This document shows, piece after piece, positions 35,318 to 48,030 of a stretch of 64,000 bases of DNA. This stretch comes from Marsupella aquatica. Lineage: Eukaryota; Marchantiophyta. Each line of letters opens with the position of its first letter. The first letter of the stretch is position 1. The translations under genes were made by a program, and so were the position numbers. Location: assembly GCA_973895155.1 (NCBI GenBank), contig OZ316894.1, positions 14,942,001-15,006,000 on the forward strand. The letters run 5' to 3'. Below the pieces are notes generated by a model, which saw only the letters and a list, made by a program, of their open reading frames with translations, did not search any database and was not told where the DNA came from.

Positions 35318-36207
35318 ATTGAGGGGCTGCAAAAGCTATTTCTTGAGATGGAGCTTGGGATCAAGTCACAAACCCCATATGCACTTACACTTGCAGAGGT
35401 AGGCTTGTTTCCTTTGGAGGTGGAGGCACTCTTCCACACACTCAAATACATCATGCGTGTAAGAGAGTTGGAGGAAAACAGATTTCCTTTTCATGCCTTG
35501 CGCTCATCTTCAGCTAAAGGGTGGTATGCAGATGTGTGCAGGTGGGCCCATGCTTGGGATTTTCCTGAACATGAATGGCCAACACACCCAACCAAGCTAA
35601 GAGCAAAACTTGAGCAAAAGGCTTTGCACAAACTTTGGCATGAACCTAGCCCACGGCAGCAATACTACATGAGAGATGTGAACCCCATGAAGAAATATCG
35701 AGAACAAGAATACTTATCTAGCACTATCTCAGTACAACTTAGACAACTTATTGCTCAGTATAGACTAAGCTCACACCACCTTGAAGTAGAACAAGGGAGA
35801 TGGAAGGATATTGACAGGAAAAAGAGGGTTTGTCAACTATGTGATAGCTCTAGTATAGAGAATGAATATCATGTATTCATTGCTTGCAAGTTTTATGAGG
35901 GGGTTAGGATGGCATCTCAAATCTTGGTGAAAGATTTGTATGCATTGTTTGGTCTGCCCCCTCAACAACTTGGAAGATATATCTTTGCGGTGGATAGGGA
36001 AAGGAGAATAGGTTTGGAAAATCTTTCAGGGCTCTCTAGGTCCATAGGGCTCTCTAGGTCCATAGTTTCTTTGAGGACATAGTTGTCCTCTTCTGAGCAA
36101 TCTCTTTTGGTTGCTCTTTTCTTTGATTGCATTGTACTTTACTTTTTGTGGCAGCTCCTTTGACTTTCATGGTCCCGGAGCTTATAATACATTACCATTA
36201 CCATTAC
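35318..36207 (+). mobile_element. 5'-truncated LINE inserted in the copia element
   Basis: The sequence matches the 3' part of the LINE in the tandem array at 41.8-50.1 kb but on the opposite strand. It begins within ACAGATTGAGGGGCTG and ends GCTTATAATACATTACCATT with about three copies of the hexamer ATTACC in place of poly(A). Copia sequence resumes after it (untranslated 3' region to the polypurine tract at 36,934). A clear target duplication was not found. A 21-bp GGGCTCTCTAGGTCCATA block is doubled at 36,029-36,070. Confidence 0.8.
35348..36082 (+). pseudogene. LINE ORF2 C-terminal end with zinc-finger-like motif
   Basis: The region encodes 244 residues after the RT domain. It includes KKRVCQLCDSS and ENEYHVFIACKFY, giving a C-X2-C...H-X4-C arrangement like the zf-RVT motif at the end of plant LINE ORF2 proteins. 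Such motifs bind nucleic acid during target-primed reverse transcription. The frame is open here, whereas all three tandem copies share a one-base deletion and a CAG-to-TAG change in the same region. The RT domain itself is absent by 5' truncation. Confidence 0.75.
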
Positions 36208-36946
36208 CAACATTCGGCTTACGCTGATATGAAAAATGAACAACATAGCCAAGCTCAGGATATGTATATACATCAAGAACCAAGAGAGACAGAGGTCGAC
36301 TTACAACCGACTCATTTTCGCGTTTAATCACAAATAAGCAAAGCATCTCCTCACCTCCTGAACTCCATCGACCATGACCTAGCTCCACCAAGAAAGCCGA
36401 GCATCTATCCCACGTTCTCCAGCATCATAAGCGCGTAGCAGCGCACAGCGGAACCAGCAGAAGTCGACCATCAGAAATCAACCACCAGCAGCTACCATCG
36501 CCTTAGTTCGCGAATCAATGGACATCAACATTCTACATCAGCGCAACGCCAAACAGCAACGCGATTTCCTTTCTTTCCAGTGCAACATTCCTATCGATTA
36601 ACTTGAAGTTCTAATGTTTTCCACACTTTTTCGGGAATCAAGGTCCAGCTCACAAAGGAGACTATCGAATGCATACCTAGTATGTAAACTTCTTTTACAC
36701 TTAGCATCACACTCAATAATCGATAGCATTTTGATTTACTTTTACATAGTCATGGTAATTCTTTGATATATTTCATTTTTGGCCTTAGACCATGTAATAG
36801 TAGTGGCACTCTTCCCATGATTGAAGCATGGTTTTAATGAGACCATACTAAACTTTGGCCAAGTAATAGAAATATCATTAGAAGGGTTATTTTTTCCCCA
36901 TATTTTTGTGGTTGTTTGAAATATTTTTCATTCAACCAAGGGGGAG
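36208..36946 (+). other. Copia 3' untranslated region and polypurine tract
   Basis: No protein is present. The stretch ends in AACCAAGGGGGAG at 36,934-36,946, a typical copia polypurine tract, directly followed by an LTR start TGTTATAAGGG. Confidence 0.65.
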
Positions 36947-37054
36947 TGTTATAAGGGATAAAACCCTAACCCTACTTACCCTAGAACATAGGAGGTTACA
37001 TAACCGCCATACCATGTACTACATAGGGAGAGATTTCCACCCCCACAAGGCAAT
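36947..37054 (+). mobile_element. Start of the copia 3' LTR, cut by element C
   Basis: TGTTATAAGGGATAAAACCC follows the polypurine tract. The LTR runs about 108 bp and then meets TGTCACGCGATTGAC, the 3' end of element C in reverse orientation. The rest of this LTR was not found on the other side. Confidence 0.6.
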
Positions 37055-37892
37055 TGTCACGCGATTGACATGGGTCTTAACACCAAAAACGTCACTATGG
37101 GTGCCAAAAGCATCTCCTTGTACCTAAGGATCACGAAGGGATGTTGTGAAGGCCGGTAAACACCAGTTTATGCCCTTAACACCAGACTATCATAGCAAGA
37201 CTCCGTCACACATCACCCAAGCTCAATCCCTAAGAACCAAGGTTGGGAATCAAATCCTGTGCTCATGATAGTTCTGGTGAGAAGGGGTCTTCATATCGGG
37301 CCCGTACACACAGGGCCTAGCGCTACGATGCGCATATGTCTATACGTATGCTTACTGTCATAGGTATATTTCTATTCTTCCGCCGGAATGTACCCATAAA
37401 CCAGTGACTCCTGACTGATTCCCGGCTTAGGGACTTCTAAGCCATTGCCCCACCACTCTGCCATTCCACTCTCAGCAATCAGAGCTCTGATAGCCCTCAC
37501 CCAACCCACTTCAATGCACCGAGGTGTTTACAAAAGACAGCAAACAGGAAACAGGATTTAATAACAAAAACTGGTAGCAGGAAAATGGGTGGAATTTTAA
37601 TTTTTTTTAGAAAAAATAAAAATAAAAATCGGTCGACCAGTTTTTTTGCTAGCGCCCAAAGCTAACCAAAAATGTTGCATTGTTAATTTTTTTTGGAAAT
37701 AACATGTTTTAGGAGACATTTTTAAATTGTCATTTTTCCTGGTAACAATGATTTTTTCCTGGTAACAGCACATTAAAAACAGGAAAAAAAATTCTTGTTT
37801 ACCTATTTTCTGTCTCCGTCGCTATACCCAATGCACCCGGTACACCTCTTAGTGGCGCTGCTAGTCCCATCATACACTCAGATTGCCTTACA

Positions 37893-37908
37893 CACACACA
37901 CACACATC
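37893..37908. repeat. (CA)n microsatellite
   Basis: ACACACACACACACAC, about eight dinucleotides, in the 3' part of element C. Confidence 0.9.
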
Positions 37909-39084
37909 CATGAGGGAAATGAGGCCTGAGAGGAAAACTCAATTAGATTCAAAGATGTGCACAATAGTTCACGGAGAACACTTGATCAGAACAATAGGCC
38001 TGAAGGTTGTCTACTCCAGATTGCGACGTGCTTGCCATGCAAGCTCAATCGTGAACCTGAGCCCGGCTCACTCCAGATTGCAACGGAAAATTGGACTCGA
38101 ACCAATCCCGTACTTGCCTTGCAAACTCAATCCTGAACTCAACCTCCTTCACTGCACTTCATTCTGGGTGGCACATACAGATCTCACACCTCCATTTCCG
38201 AATGTCAAGTTACGCATGCACAGTTGACTCAACTTCAAAGCTGGTACCAGGCCTAACGGCGATCTATCCCAGACTGCAATGAGGCCCGGCCTCACCCTTG
38301 CCCTGCAAGCTCCGCTCTGGCCATAGATCCCTTAGTGCTCTCCACCAGACAAAGGTCGGGACTCCCCATGGATCACGTAGCCTTGCCAGACTGAACTGTA
38401 AATGCTCCTTCTGCTGCCCCTCAATCAGTGTCTCAGCCTCCCTAATGTGCCCACCGCAAATTGAATTGAAATCTTCCCCACAGTTTACAATCACCAACAC
38501 AGCACCTATCACCAAGGCTCTATATTGGGGGAAAAGAACCCAGTTGTGTTGCCCACTAGAAAGAGCCACAATCGAGCTTGTAAACCTGGCCAACTGTTGC
38601 TGTGAAGCGTGGCTGATTACTCCCTGAGTAATAGCACAACCCAGCTCTCCCCAGCACACAGCTTCCAAGCCCAGCCTTCCTTGCACAGAGCTCCTCTCTG
38701 CTGCTCGGTCTACGTGAGATCACACAACTGAAGTCCCCCCCTTGCCTCTATCGGGGGCTGCTCTATATACTCTCATATTGAGCCCAAATCGGTGGATACT
38801 ACGCTGTTGGAGCCCCATCCTAGCCCTAACAGAGCCGCCACTATCTCTAACTACTGAACCCTAACTCGCAACTTTATTTCTATCTCGAATTGGCTATGTA
38901 CTTCGGATTTGGCCCTCCTCCATGGTTTTTGCAAGCTTGAGCCTCCTCTCCCGATTTCTCTATTCAACCATTTTTTGCGTGGATAGCAGCGTTGGAAGCG
39001 GCTTGAGCTCCTCTTTCCAACAAGGTCAATTATAGCCAATTTGGTCAAATACACCGAGAGTTATGCCCCCACAACCGAGAGAGG

Positions 39085-39420
39085 GTACTCATTGTTGCGC
39101 TAACCCGAGTTCGGCTAACCTAGCTATCCTATCTAACCCGGGTAGAGCTAACCCGTGGTCTCGGGTTAGGCCGCTACCCGCTATCCGCTAATCTAGGCTA
39201 AGCTGAGCCCGAACCCGAGCTTAGGTTAACCGAAGTTTAGTCTAACCCGGGCTCAATATAACCCGAACCCGGGTTAAGCCTAAGCTGAAGCCATGCTGAC
39301 CTAAGCTAAGCTGAAGCCGTGTTGACCTGAGCTAAGCTGAATCCGAGCTCTCATAAGCTAAGTCGTAGCCTCAGCTTAGGTTAACCCGAAACCGAATCCG
39401 CTCATTCCGGCCACAAGTTA
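39085..39420. repeat. Degenerate low-complexity block of TAACCCG and CTAAGCTGAAGCC words
   Basis: Words such as TAACCCG(A/G), ACCCGGGT, GCTAAGCTGAAGCC and AGCTTAGG(T)TAACC recur irregularly over about 330 bp in both orientations. It is not a simple tandem repeat. It lies inside the part of element C that has no counterpart in A. Confidence 0.6.
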
Positions 39421-40845
39421 ACCTGTCACACTAATCAGGCCGTATCTTTCTTAATACACCTCTGTTTCTCAAGTGTTTTATATCGATTTTATTCGCCTTG
39501 ACCAGATCTTTCCAATGCTCTTTACAGATCCGGATTTGGTGACATATTGAAAGAGATATGGTCGCCGACCACCCGCAACATAGCTTTTATTTCCCTACTC
39601 AATGCCATGATTGCCCTTATTCTTGCCATCTTGCTAATTGTTATGCAATATCAATAGCTACTCCTTGCATACAGCAACCTACTTACTCAGATTATAGAAT
39701 AAGGACCATGTCATCGGCGTCACAACAATGAAGGAAGTGAGCTTGCTGGTGTATCGTGTGTCCATAATTGATCCATAATAATTCTCACATTTTGATAATT
39801 TTTGCGTCGAAGCGATCCGCTTTTCTTCTCTTATCTTTCCCTTATATTCTTTGCCTTATGTACATAGTAGTGAGACATCCTTTGGCCCGGATAGCAAATG
39901 AATGAGTGATAGATGAGACCTTAGTGAACAAGATCTCTTTGGAAACTTAGGGGTGGGGCATCCTTTGGCCTGAATAGCAAAGAAACAAGAGAGTCATTAC
40001 GAATCAAGGAGGGAGAGATATCCCTAATCGTCCCCTTCATAACCCATTTTTGGTTAGAGTCCATCTTTTAGACAAGTCATCCATGATGCAATATTTAACC
40101 TATCACTTTGAAGTTTAATTTGCAGCTACTGTTATGAGTTCTAATGAGCCAATAGTATACCTAATAGTATCTTACCAAGAGGAGTGGGGGTGCATTAATA
40201 TCTTTGTCCTCTATTGAAGTCATGGATCTAAATAGGAGTCCAAAGGACATTCCTATTTCATTTTTTCTTGGAGATATTAGGATCATATGTCGTAAAAAAA
40301 TTAGTTTTCAAGAGGTGTTGATCCGCAAGTATGGTGAAGTAAGATTTAATGTTATATTAGTTTAACCTTAACCTTTCTTAATACCCACTACCTTTCTTAC
40401 AAGAGTTATCATTTTGGTTTTAGTGTATAACTTATGGGCATGCAAGGTTGACTTCATAAGAGCCACCATGCTCTTACCAAAAAACACGATCACCTGGATA
40501 GCGGGAGAGATGCTACCTCCTCCGAGAAAACACATGACTAACTAACTACCAATTGACATGATTGACCGCCTGCACACTGTCCTATTGACTATCAATGGCA
40601 GGGATCGCCGACCGTGTTGCTAACATCTAAATCCTATTGTTAGTTGTTTCTAGCGCGTTGATTACCATTTATCCTATGTTGGATGTCCCTAACTAATAGT
40701 TTGTCCTAATCTTGCCTATCGCGCCGCTAATTGGAGCCTAACAATAACTATTCTGTCACTACGATTAAGTCACAGGATACCCGTGTCCTACAGCTATCCT
40801 GCGCGGCTGCCGGACCGCACCCTCCTTAACTGCCCCTTGTGCGTG

Positions 40846-41790
40846 TCACGCCATTGGTCCAGGGTTGGTCCCCTTGCTAGTTTGGGTCCTTGAGCCGCCT
40901 TGGTCAGAGGTGATTCCTGCCCCACTCCGCTGGCTCACCAACAACGTAATCCGCTCTTGCAAGGCCTTGTTGTCCCGTGCTGCTTCCTCCGCCTCGTTAG
41001 AGACTTCATCTACCTCCATTTGGAGTTGGGCCACCTCCATGTTAAGCAGCAGGTCGATCATTTTAAGGTCGGCCTGGTTCTGGGCCAAACGCTTATCTCG
41101 ATTGGCGGTGACCGTATTCACCTGCTGGGCAACCTGAACAAATTGGTTGTTTAGATTGGTCAGGATGTTAACCTGAGTCAAGGACTCCATTTCCAGCTAA
41201 GCACAGTAGCCTCCAGTCCCTTAAGATCCGCTTGAGCCTTAAGTAATTCTTGATTTAGTCCATCCCGTTGTTCAGAGACACGGACTAAGTCCTTGCGGCA
41301 AGCAATGGTTGCCTCCTCCAGTTGCTCCATAGTCATCTGGAGATCCCTGATCTCATTCTCCTTGGCCATAAGTTCATCCTCCAAGCGGGTTACAAGCCGT
41401 GGATGGTGATCCAACATGAAGAAGGCCGGTTGGAAGTAATGTGCAACCTGTTGCCCAATGTACGTTGCTAAGTCCCCGAATAGGTCCTGACTAAATTTCT
41501 AGACCAAATCGTGGGCCAAGGTCTCGGAAACTACTTGGTAGTCCTCCATTCTCTCCTCGGGCAAGGGTGCATCCACAGTCGGGGTGGCCACATCCTTTGT
41601 AGTCTGCACCAAGGAGGGAATGGGTTCCTTAGGTGGTGGTGGAATTGGGGGTGGCTGTGCCGAGGGCAGCGGGGGTTCAGGTGGTGGTGGAGATGGCCCA
41701 TTGTTCACAATGGTGCTGAACAGAGTAGAGGGCGGGGGAGTAGGTTGCAACGTAGGGGGTTGGGGTTTACCCGAGCGGTGGTGGTTGGGG
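40846..41790 (-). pseudogene. Element C coiled-coil protein, C-terminal part
   Basis: On the minus strand a Pro-rich linker (about 41,790-41,560; PPPSTLFSTIVNNGPSPPPP) leads through a stop at 41,500 into IGQQVAHYFQPAFFMLDHHP. That matches the 'V.YFFNQELV' position of A and D. Heptad-patterned helix follows (DLQMTMEQLEEATIACRKDL, LNQELLKAQADLKGLE, then after a frame change QLQMEVDEVSNEAEEAARDN) and ends at 40,846. The order is the same as in A and D. The N-terminal globular part is lost. The first codons of the apparent frame to the right (HYHYHYHY) are LINE tail, not element C. Confidence 0.6.
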
Positions 41791-42124
41791 TAATGGTAAT
41801 GGTAATGGTAATGTATTATAAGCTCCGGGACCATGAAAGTCAAAGGAGCTGCCACAAAAAGTAAAGTACAATGCAATCATTACCATTACCATTACCATTC
41901 AAAGAAAAGAGCAACCAAAAGAGATTGCTCAGAAGAGGACAACTATGTCCTCAAAGAAACTATGGACCTAGAGAGCCCTAAAAGATTTTCCAACCTATTC
42001 TCCTTTCCCTATCCACCGCAAAGATATATCTTCCAAGTTGCTGAGGGGGCAGACCAAACAATGCATACAAATCTTTCACCAAGATTTGAGATGCCATCCT
42101 AACCCCCTCATAAAACTTGCAAGC
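41791..42124 (-). mobile_element. Extra LINE 3'-end fragment in unit 1 (repeated in units 2 and 3)
   Basis: On the minus strand about 310 bp of LINE 3' end (from GCTTGCAAGTTTTATGAGG to CTTATAATACATTACC) is repeated directly after the tail of the main LINE body. It is interrupted by a 22-bp hexamer tract in reverse sense (41,878-41,899) between CTTTG and ATTGCATTG. Equivalent fragments lie at about 44,665-44,998 and 47,539-47,872. Confidence 0.8.
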
Positions 42125-42150
42125 AATGGTAATGGTAATGGTAATGGTAA
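42125..42150 (-). repeat. (TAATGG)n / (ATTACC)n tail of the LINE, unit 1
   Basis: Four hexamers directly follow GCTTATAATAC on the LINE sense strand. The same tail is at 41,790-41,813, in units 2 and 3, and at 36,187-36,207 in the separate LINE copy, so it is the family's 3' tail. Unit 3 has five copies near 47,876. Confidence 0.85.
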
Positions 42151-42276
42151 TGTATTATAAGCTCCGGGACCATGAAAGTCAAAGGAGCTGCCACAAAAAG
42201 TAAAGTACAATGCAATCAAAGAAAAGAGCAACCAAAAGAGATTGCTCAGAAGAGGACAACTATGTCCTCAAAGAAA

Positions 42277-44228
42277 CTATGGACCTAGAGAGCCCTGAAA
42301 GATTTTCCAACCTATTCTCCTTTCCCTATCCACCGCAAAGATATATCTTCCAAGTTGCTGAGGGGGCAGACCAAACAATGCATACAAATCTTTCACCAAG
42401 ATTTGAAATGCCATCCTAACCCCCTCATAAAACTTGCAAGCAATGAATACATGATATTCATTCTCTATACTAGAGCTATCACATAGTTGACAAACCCTCT
42501 TTTTCCTGTCAATATCCTTCCATCTCCCTTGTTCTACTTCAAGGTGGTGTGAGCTTAGTCTATACTGAGCAATAAGTTGTCTAAGTTGTACTGAGATAGT
42601 GCTAGATAAGTATTCTTGTTCTCGATATTTCTTCATGGGGTTCACATCTCTCATGTAGTATTGCTACCGTGGGCTAGGTTCATGCCAAAGTTTGTGCAAA
42701 GCCTTTTGCTCAAGTTTTGCTCTTAGTTTGGTTGGGTGTGTTGGCCATTCATGTTCAGGAAAATCCCAAGCATGGGCCCACCTGCACACATCTGCATACC
42801 ACCCTTTAGCTGAAGATGAGCGCAGGCATGAAAAGGAAATCTGGTTTCCTCCAACTCTCTTACACGCATGATGTATTTGAGTGTGTGGAAGAGTGCCTCC
42901 ACCTCCAAAGGAAACAAGCCTGCCTCTGCAAGTGTAAGTGCATATGGGGTTTGTGACTTGATCCCAAGCTCCATCTCAAGAAATAGCTTTTTCAGCCCCT
43001 CAATCTGTTGCCACCCAGATTTAGACACACCTGCTCCCCAAATTGGTGCTCCATAAAGAATGACTGGTTTCACCAAAGCTCCAAAGAGATGTTTCCTTAA
43101 CCTCCAAGTGTGTAGACCAGCTCTTTTGCATTTGTTCATGAATGCATAAAAAGCTCTGTACCCATTGGCAGCCCTAGATTTTACACATGAGGCCCAACTC
43201 AAGTTTTGAGAGAACTCCACCCCAAGGTATTTGTAGGTCCTCACAAATTCCACCAGATTCCCTTGGAAGTAGAGCTCTGGATTTTGTCGTGTGCCAATGC
43301 CCAAACACTTGGTCTTCTTGAGGTTGACTACCATCCCTGTTGCTTGACAAAACTCCTCCAAGGCATTGAGATGTCTTTGCAAAGCTTCTTGAGCATGAGC
43401 AAGTAGGACCACATCATCTGCAAATATAAGAAGTTGGAGGACAAACCTACCCAATTGAGTGCCAACTCCACCATGCTCCTCCAAAATGTTGTGTAGCTGA
43501 TCAATGAAGATGCCAAAGAGAGTTGGTGAGAGAGGACAACCTTGGATCACCCCAAGAGTGCTCCAGATTTCTTCAGAGGTTTCCTTTGAAAGTTTGATGC
43601 GCACTTCTTGGTACAATTTAGAAACAGCCAACCTGAGCTCTTCAGGCACTTCCAACTCCACCATCCTATCCCAAAGCTTGGATCGGGAAACTTTGTCAAA
43701 GGCCTTGGAGAAGTCCACAAACAAGCAAAATAATGGTTTATGTGGAGATTTGGCCTTTTCACACAACACCCTCAAGCAGAGAATGTGATCCATAGTGCTG
43801 AATTCTCTCCTAAAACCTGCTTGTGAAGGTGCCCTTTTCATCTCACTCTCCAACCAAGAGCTTAATCTGGCTTCAAGTAGTCCTCCCAAAACTTTAGCAA
43901 AAGTATTGCCTACCATGATGGTTCTGTAGTTGTGCACACCTGCCTTGAAGATAGGCACCACTCTTCTGGTCATCCAAGCTTTAGGTAAACCTAAAGCCAT
44001 TGCTTGATTCAGCTCATGCACCAAGTTTGTTAGTAAAGAGGGTCCTCCCCACAAAAGAAGCTCCAAGTTCAGGCCCAACAGATCTTTAGCTTTCCCATGT
44101 TGCATGTGGGAAAGATGCACCTTCACCTCCCTCTCTGTAAACTGAATGGTGTCCCCAAGGGGCAAAGGCATGCCACTAGCATCTGGAAAGAAATACAAGG
44201 ATGTGACATAGGTTACCAGGTCCTGGTG
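42277..44228 (-). pseudogene. LINE ORF2 reverse transcriptase, tandem copy 1
   Basis: On the minus strand the RT domain shows FVDFSKAFDKVSRSKLWDRM, GVIQGCPLSPTLFGIFID, the catalytic FADD box (LIFADDVVLLAHAQ) and MVVNLKKTKCLGIG. A thumb-like region follows (YKYLGVEFS, GAPIWGAG). A missing base near 42,826 (CATGCCTGCG versus CATGCCTTGCG in the copy at 35.3-36.2 kb) shifts the frame. A TAG near 42,664 replaces CAG, and the zinc-finger end lies in the piece 42,654-42,277. The start is lost: the frame is fused to element C (LMAKEN-HQDLVTYV). Endonuclease is absent. Confidence 0.85.
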
Positions 44229-45150
44229 ATTCTCCTTGGCCATAAGTTCATCCTCCAAGCGGGTTACAAGCCGTGGATGGTGATCCAACATGAAGAAGGC
44301 CGGTTGGAAGTAATGTGCAACCTGTTGCCCGATGTACGTTGCTAAGTCCCCGAATAGGTCCTGACTAAATTTCTAGACCAAATCGTGGGCCAAGGTCTCG
44401 GAAACTACTTGGTAGTCCTCCATTCTCTCCTCGGGCAAGGGTGCATCCACAGTCGGGGTGGCCACATCCTTTGTAGTCTGCACCAAGGAGGGAATGGGTT
44501 CCTTAGGTGGTGGTGGAATTGGGGGTGGCTGTGCCGAGGGCAGCGGGGGTTCAGGTGGTGGTGGAGATGGCCCATTGTTCACAATGGTGCTGAACAGAGT
44601 AGAGGGCGGGGGAGTAGGTTGCAACGTAGGGGGTTGGGGTTTACCCGAGCGGTGGTGGTTGGGGTAATGGTAATGGTAATGGTAATGTATTATAAGCTCC
44701 GGGACCATGAAAGTCAAAGGAGCTGCCACAAAAAGTAAAGTACAATGCAATCATTACCATTACCATTACCATTCAAAGAAAAGAGCAACCAAAAGAGATT
44801 GCTCAGAAGAGGACAACTATGTCCTCAAAGAAACTATGGACCTAGAGAGCCCTAAAAGATTTTCCAACCTATTCTCCTTTCCCTATCCACCGCAAAGATA
44901 TATCTTCCAAGTTGCTGAGGGGGCAGACCAAACAATGCATACAAATCTTTCACCAAGATTTGAGATGCCATCCTAACCCCCTCATAAAACTTGCAAGCAA
45001 TGGTAATGGTAATGGTAATGGTAATGTATTATAAGCTCCGGGACCATGAAAGTCAAAGGAGCTGCCACAAAAAGTAAAGTACAATGCAATCAAAGAAAAG
45101 AGCAACCAAAAGAGATTGCTCAGAAGAGGACAACTATGTCCTCAAAGAAA

Positions 45151-47102
45151 CTATGGACCTAGAGAGCCCTGAAAGATTTTCCAACCTATTCTCCTTTCCC
45201 TATCCACCGCAAAGATATATCTTCCAAGTTGCTGAGGGGGCAGACCAAACAATGCATACAAATCTTTCACCAAGATTTGAAATGCCATCCTAACCCCCTC
45301 ATAAAACTTGCAAGCAATGAATACATGATATTCATTCTCTATACTAGAGCTATCACATAGTTGACAAACCCTCTTTTTCCTGTCAATATCCTTCCATCTC
45401 CCTTGTTCTACTTCAAGGTGGTGTGAGCTTAGTCTATACTGAGCAATAAGTTGTCTAAGTTGTACTGAGATAGTGCTAGATAAGTATTCTTGTTCTCGAT
45501 ATTTCTTCATGGGGTTCACATCTCTCATGTAGTATTGCTACCGTGGGCTAGGTTCATGCCAAAGTTTGTGCAAAGCCTTTTGCTCAAGTTTTGCTCTTAG
45601 TTTGGTTGGGTGTGTTGGCCATTCATGTTCAGGAAAATCCCAAGCATGGGCCCACCTGCACACATCTGCATACCACCCTTTAGCTGAAGATGAGCGCAGG
45701 CATGAAAAGGAAATCTGGTTTCCTCCAACTCTCTTACACGCATGATGTATTTGAGTGTGTGGAAGAGTGCCTCCACCTCCAAAGGAAACAAGCCTGCCTC
45801 TGCAAGTGTAAGTGCATATGGGGTTTGTGACTTGATCCCAAGCTCCATCTCAAGAAATAGCTTTTTCAGCCCCTCAATCTGTTGCCACCCAGATTTAGAC
45901 ACACCTGCTCCCCAAATTGGTGCTCCATAAAGAATGACTGGTTTCACCAAAGCTCCAAAGAGATGTTTCCTTAACCTCCAAGTGTGTAGACCAGCTCTTT
46001 TGCATTTGTTCATGAATGCATAAAAAGCTCTGTACCCATTGGCAGCCCTAGATTTTACACATGAGGCCCAACTCAAGTTTTGAGAGAACTCCACCCCAAG
46101 GTATTTGTAGGTCCTCACAAATTCCACCAGATTCCCTTGGAAGTAGAGCTCTGGATTTTGTCGTGTGCCAATGCCCAAACACTTGGTCTTCTTGAGGTTG
46201 ACTACCATCCCTGTTGCTTGACAAAACTCCTCCAAGGCATTGAGATGTCTTTGCAAAGCTTCTTGAGCATGAGCAAGTAGGACCACATCATCTGCAAATA
46301 TAAGAAGTTGGAGGACAAACCTACCCAATTGAGTGCCAACTCCACCATGCTCCTCCAAAATGTTGTGTAGCTGATCAATGAAGATGCCAAAGAGAGTTGG
46401 TGAGAGAGGACAACCTTGGATCACCCCAAGAGTGCTCCAGATTTCTTCAGAGGTTTCCTTTGAAAGTTTGATGCGCACTTCTTGGTACAATTTAGAAACA
46501 GCCAACCTGAGCTCTTCAGGCACTTCCAACTCCACCATCCTATCCCAAAGCTTGGATCGGGAAACTTTGTCAAAGGCCTTGGAGAAGTCCACAAACAAGC
46601 AAAATAATGGTTTATGTGGAGATTTGGCCTTTTCACACAACACCCTCAAGCAGAGAATGTGATCCATAGTGCTGAATTCTCTCCTAAAACCTGCTTGTGA
46701 AGGTGCCCTTTTCATCTCACTCTCCAACCAAGAGCTTAATCTGGCTTCAAGTAGTCCTCCCAAAACTTTAGCAAAAGTATTGCCTACCATGATGGTTCTG
46801 TAGTTGTGCACACCTGCCTTGAAGATAGGCACCACTCTTCTGGTCATCCAAGCTTTAGGTAAACCTAAAGCCATTGCTTGATTCAGCTCATGCACCAAGT
46901 TTGTTAGTAAAGAGGGTCCTCCCCACAAAAGAAGCTCCAAGTTCAGGCCCAACAGATCTTTAGCTTTCCCATGTTGCATGTGGGAAAGATGCACCTTCAC
47001 CTCCCTCTCTGTAAACTGAATGGTGTCCCCAAGGGGCAAAGGCATGCCACTAGCATCTGGAAAGAAATACAAGGATGTGACATAGGTTACCAGGTCCTGG
47101 TG
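45151..47102 (-). pseudogene. LINE ORF2 reverse transcriptase, tandem copy 2
   Basis: Sequence, frameshift and stop are the same as in copy 1. The shared defects show that the LINE was already dead before the unit multiplied. RT occupies 45,597-47,102 and the zinc-finger end 45,151-45,528. The upstream junction is again with element C sequence. Confidence 0.85.
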
Positions 47103-48030
47103 ATTCTCCTTGGCCATAAGTTCATCCTCCAAGCGGGTTACAAGCCGTGGATGGTGATCCAACATGAAGAAGGCCGGTTGGAAGTAATGTGCAACCTGTT
47201 GCCCGATGTACGTTGCTAAGTCCCCGAATAGGTCCTGACTAAATTTCTAGACCAAATCGTGGGCCAAGGTCTCGGAAACTACTTGGTAGTCCTCCATTCT
47301 CTCCTCGGGCAAGGGTGCATCCACAGTCGGGGTGGCCACATCCTTTGTAGTCTGCACCAAGGAGGGAATGGGTTCCTTAGGTGGTGGTGGAATTGGGGGT
47401 GGCTGTGCCGAGGGCAGCGGGGGTTCAGGTGGTGGTGGAGATGGCCCATTGTTCACAATGGTGCTGAACAGAGTAGAGGGCGGGGGAGTAGGTTGCAACG
47501 TAGGGGGTTGGGGTTTACCCGAGCGGTGGTGGTTGGGGTAATGGTAATGGTAATGGTAATGTATTATAAGCTCCGGGACCATGAAAGTCAAAGGAGCTGC
47601 CACAAAAAGTAAAGTACAATGCAATCATTACCATTACCATTACCATTCAAAGAAAAGAGCAACCAAAAGAGATTGCTCAGAAGAGGACAACTATGTCCTC
47701 AAAGAAACTATGGACCTAGAGAGCCCTAAAAGATTTTCCAACCTATTCTCCTTTCCCTATCCACCGCAAAGATATATCTTCCAAGTTGCTGAGGGGGCAG
47801 ACCAAACAATGCATACAAATCTTTCACCAAGATTTGAGATGCCATCCTAACCCCCTCATAAAACTTGCAAGCAATGGTAATGGTAATGGTAATGGTAATG
47901 GTAATGTATTATAAGCTCCGGGACCATGAAAGTCAAAGGAGCTGCCACAAAAAGTAAAGTACAATGCAATCAAAGAAAAGAGCAACCAAAAGAGATTGCT
48001 CAGAAGAGGACAACTATGTCCTCAAAGAAA

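Larger units (their letters stand above)
37055..41790 (-). mobile_element. Element C: A/B-family element, truncated by LINE insertion
   Basis: The left edge TGTCACGCGATTGACATGGG aligns with the 3' end of element A, including a GGxCTTAAC landmark. Other shared landmarks are TTCTTCCGCCGGAATGTACC (37,376), GTCGGGACTCCCC (38,356) and CCCCCCTTGCCTCTAT (38,736). Coding sequence occupies 41,790-40,846. Between about 38,800 and 40,600 lies roughly 1.8-2 kb not present in A, probably another insertion. The 5' end is missing: the frame runs into a LINE tail at 41,790. Confidence 0.6.

Noticed and set aside
41511-41864. Plus-strand open frames with GGGG and MVMVMV repeats
   Set aside because: Shadow of the proline-rich minus-strand region and of the hexamer tail.
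41499-41876. Open frame with a HYHYHYHY stretch followed by a proline-rich part (also in units 2 and 3)
   Set aside because: The His-Tyr run is the LINE hexamer tail read in frame, and the first residues are LINE 3' end. Only the proline-rich part belongs to element C.
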